Source: an uncultured Centipeda sp. | Lineage (GTDB): Bacteria > Bacillota > Negativicutes > Selenomonadales > Selenomonadaceae | DNA: 5,104 nt | Direction of reading: 5' to 3' | Assembly: GCA_937925565.1 (NCBI GenBank) | Contig: CALALM010000421.1 | Coordinates: 1-5,104, forward strand | Shown: piece after piece, positions 4,367 to 5,104 of the stretch | How positions within the stretch are numbered: position 1 is the first letter of the stretch | Layout of the letters: each line of letters starts with the position of its first letter | The notes under the pieces: model-generated | The model's database searches: none | What the model saw: only the letters and a program-made list of their open reading frames with translations | What the model was told of the DNA's origin: nothing | Program-made: the position numbers and the translations under genes

Positions 4367-4819
4367 ATGATCTACGGCAATATCTATCACGAGAGAACTT
4401 ACGCATTTCTCCCGCAGCGCATGCAGGAGGCACTTGCCTTCGCGCGGTCGCATGACCTCGCGGCGCTGCCCAAGGGGCGCAATGAGATTGCGGGCGATGC
4501 GCTCTATGTCAACATCGCGCACTATACGACGGGCGAACGCAGCGGGAAGTTCTGGGAGGCGCACCGCGCCTACATCGACATCCACGTTCTCGTTGCGGGC
4601 ACGGAGCGCATCGATGTGAGTCCGATGGAGCGCATGGAGATGGGTGCCTATGAGGATGAGCGGGACTTTATTCCTGCAGAGGGGGATGTGAGTGCCTCGG
4701 TGATTCTGCGTCCCGGGGATTTCCTCATCTGCTTCCCCGTAGATGTGCACCGCTCCGGTGTGCGGGTGGATGCGCCCGCCCCGCTCAAAAAGGGGATTTT
4801 CAAGATCAGGGTGGAGTAA
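4367..4819 (+). CDS. YhcH/YjgK/YiaL-family protein (NanQ/EbgC-like cupin-fold sugar protein)
   Basis: A 150-residue cytoplasmic protein of the family that includes E. coli YhcH (NanQ, a sialic-acid anomerase), YiaL, YjgK and EbgC. The start MIYGNIYHE is characteristic. The metal-binding core is visible as E64, H66, Y69, D71 and H73 in KFWEAHRAYIDIHVLVAG (61-78), and as the late FPVDVHRSG (123-131) with D126 and H128. GDFLICFP and the C-terminal KKGIFKIRVE also fit, and about 150 residues is the usual length. CAGGGAGG at 4355-4362, 4 nt before the ATG, supports this start. It stands alone with its own promoter and terminator, without sialic-acid or sugar catabolism genes beside it, so the substrate cannot be named; sugar anomer mutarotation is the best family-based guess. 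Confidence 0.92.
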   Translation: MIYGNIYHERTYAFLPQRMQEALAFARSHDLAALPKGRNEIAGDALYVNIAHYTTGERSGKFWEAHRAYIDIHVLVAGTERIDVSPMERMEMGAYEDERDFIPAEGDVSASVILRPGDFLICFPVDVHRSGVRVDAPAPLKKGIFKIRVE

Positions 4820-4834
4820 AAGAAGCACAAACAG

Positions 4835-4876
4835 AGGGCTGCTGTACGAAGGAAACTCCGTACAGCAGCCCTTTTT
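4835..4876. terminator. Rho-independent terminator, convergent genes
   Basis: AGGGCTGCTGTACG (4835-4848) pairs with 4859-4872 across a 10-nt loop and is followed by TTTTT. It lies 16 nt after the YhcH-family stop codon. The stop codon of the converging leftward gene (4875-4877) is inside its T-run. It works best rightward, since the A-run on the other side is short. Confidence 0.92.
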
Positions 4877-5104
4877 AGACCGGGGGGAAGAGCAGTGCGC
4901 CCTGATCGAGTCCGTAGCGGATGGCAAGCCCTGCGTCATCTGCAAAGTCCACGGCGAGTGTGGAGACGTACTCGCGCGTTGTGATATAGGTGCTTGACGC
5001 CTTGAGTGCCGTGATGGAGAAGGGGATTTGGGCGGAACAGCCGTGTGAGAGGATGAGCGGCGCATCTTCGCCGCGGGCGGCAAGGCGCTCCATGATTTCC
5101 GCGA
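4875..5104 (-). CDS. 3' end of an unrecognised leftward gene (partial)
   Basis: The frame is open from the right edge of the window to a TAA at 4875-4877; the 5' end lies outside. The last 72 residues from M at 5093 are visible, and the frame continues upstream without a stop, so that methionine is probably internal. The tail contains APLILSHGCSAQIPFSITAL, TTREYVSTLAVDFADD and a hydrophobic GALLFPPV end. It looks like a soluble alpha/beta protein with no obvious membrane segment. Codon use is GC-rich like the main operons, and the stop meets the convergent terminator neatly, which supports a real gene. I do not recognise the family and assign no function. Confidence 0.7.
   Translation of the reverse strand, partial: AEIMERLAARGEDAPLILSHGCSAQIPFSITALKASSTYITTREYVSTLAVDFADDAGLAIRYGLDQGALLFPPV

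Noticed and set aside
4292..5083. 263-codon minus-strand frame over the YhcH-family gene
   Set aside because: Composition is that of a shadow frame; it is antisense to a clear family member and crosses the terminator at 4835-4876.
1..5104. tRNA, rRNA or cas genes
   Set aside because: No cloverleaf, rRNA signature or Cas-protein motif was found on either strand.

Overview
The window looks like an accessory region of a GC-rich member of the Firmicutes, most likely a Selenomonas-like Negativicute. This is inferred from three things: the GC-rich codon use of the main genes beside AT-rich promoters, the macro-domain/class M sirtuin pair, and the style of the CRISPR repeat. No rRNA, tRNA, transposase, integrase or cas gene is visible.

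Layout, left to right. Positions 1-97 are the first of three copies (A) of a sequence that serves as a CRISPR leader further right; its promoter points leftward, out of the window. Positions 134-2558 form one rightward operon with its own sigma70 promoter and a strong terminator. It encodes an NAD(P)-binding epimerase/reductase-like protein, a zinc-type macro-domain ADP-ribosyl hydrolase and a class M sirtuin (SirTM). The last two overlap by ATGA, so this is a write/erase pair for NAD-dependent protein ADP-ribosylation. The sirtuin seems to lack three of the four usual zinc cysteines, and the lipoyl-carrier genes often found with this pair are absent from the window.

Positions 2560-2702 hold a solitary degenerate CRISPR repeat joined directly to the second leader copy (B), probably a collapsed array. 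Positions 2742-3270 encode a leftward toxin-antitoxin pair: a YoeB-family mRNA interferase and a RelB/DinJ-like antitoxin. Positions 3350-3472 contain a well-formed promoter, a two-hairpin transcript of about 90 nt and a terminator, which together are a candidate small RNA or 5' attenuator with no assigned family.

Positions 3498-4239 hold an intact small CRISPR array: six 37-nt repeats and five spacers of 34-36 nt. It is transcribed leftward from leader copy C and closed by a hairpin terminator. Reading leftward, the repeat folds into an 8-bp hairpin and ends in ATTGAAAC, as in class 1 (type I or III) systems. Positions 4307-4876 carry a rightward gene for a YhcH/YjgK/YiaL (NanQ/EbgC-like) cupin-type sugar protein with a good promoter and a terminator. 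The window ends inside a leftward gene that I do not recognise.

The unusual feature is the architecture. Three leader copies in one orientation are interleaved with accessory cassettes: the ADP-ribosylation operon lies between A and B, and the toxin-antitoxin pair, small RNA and array lie between B and C. This suggests duplication, collapse and capture events around a CRISPR locus.
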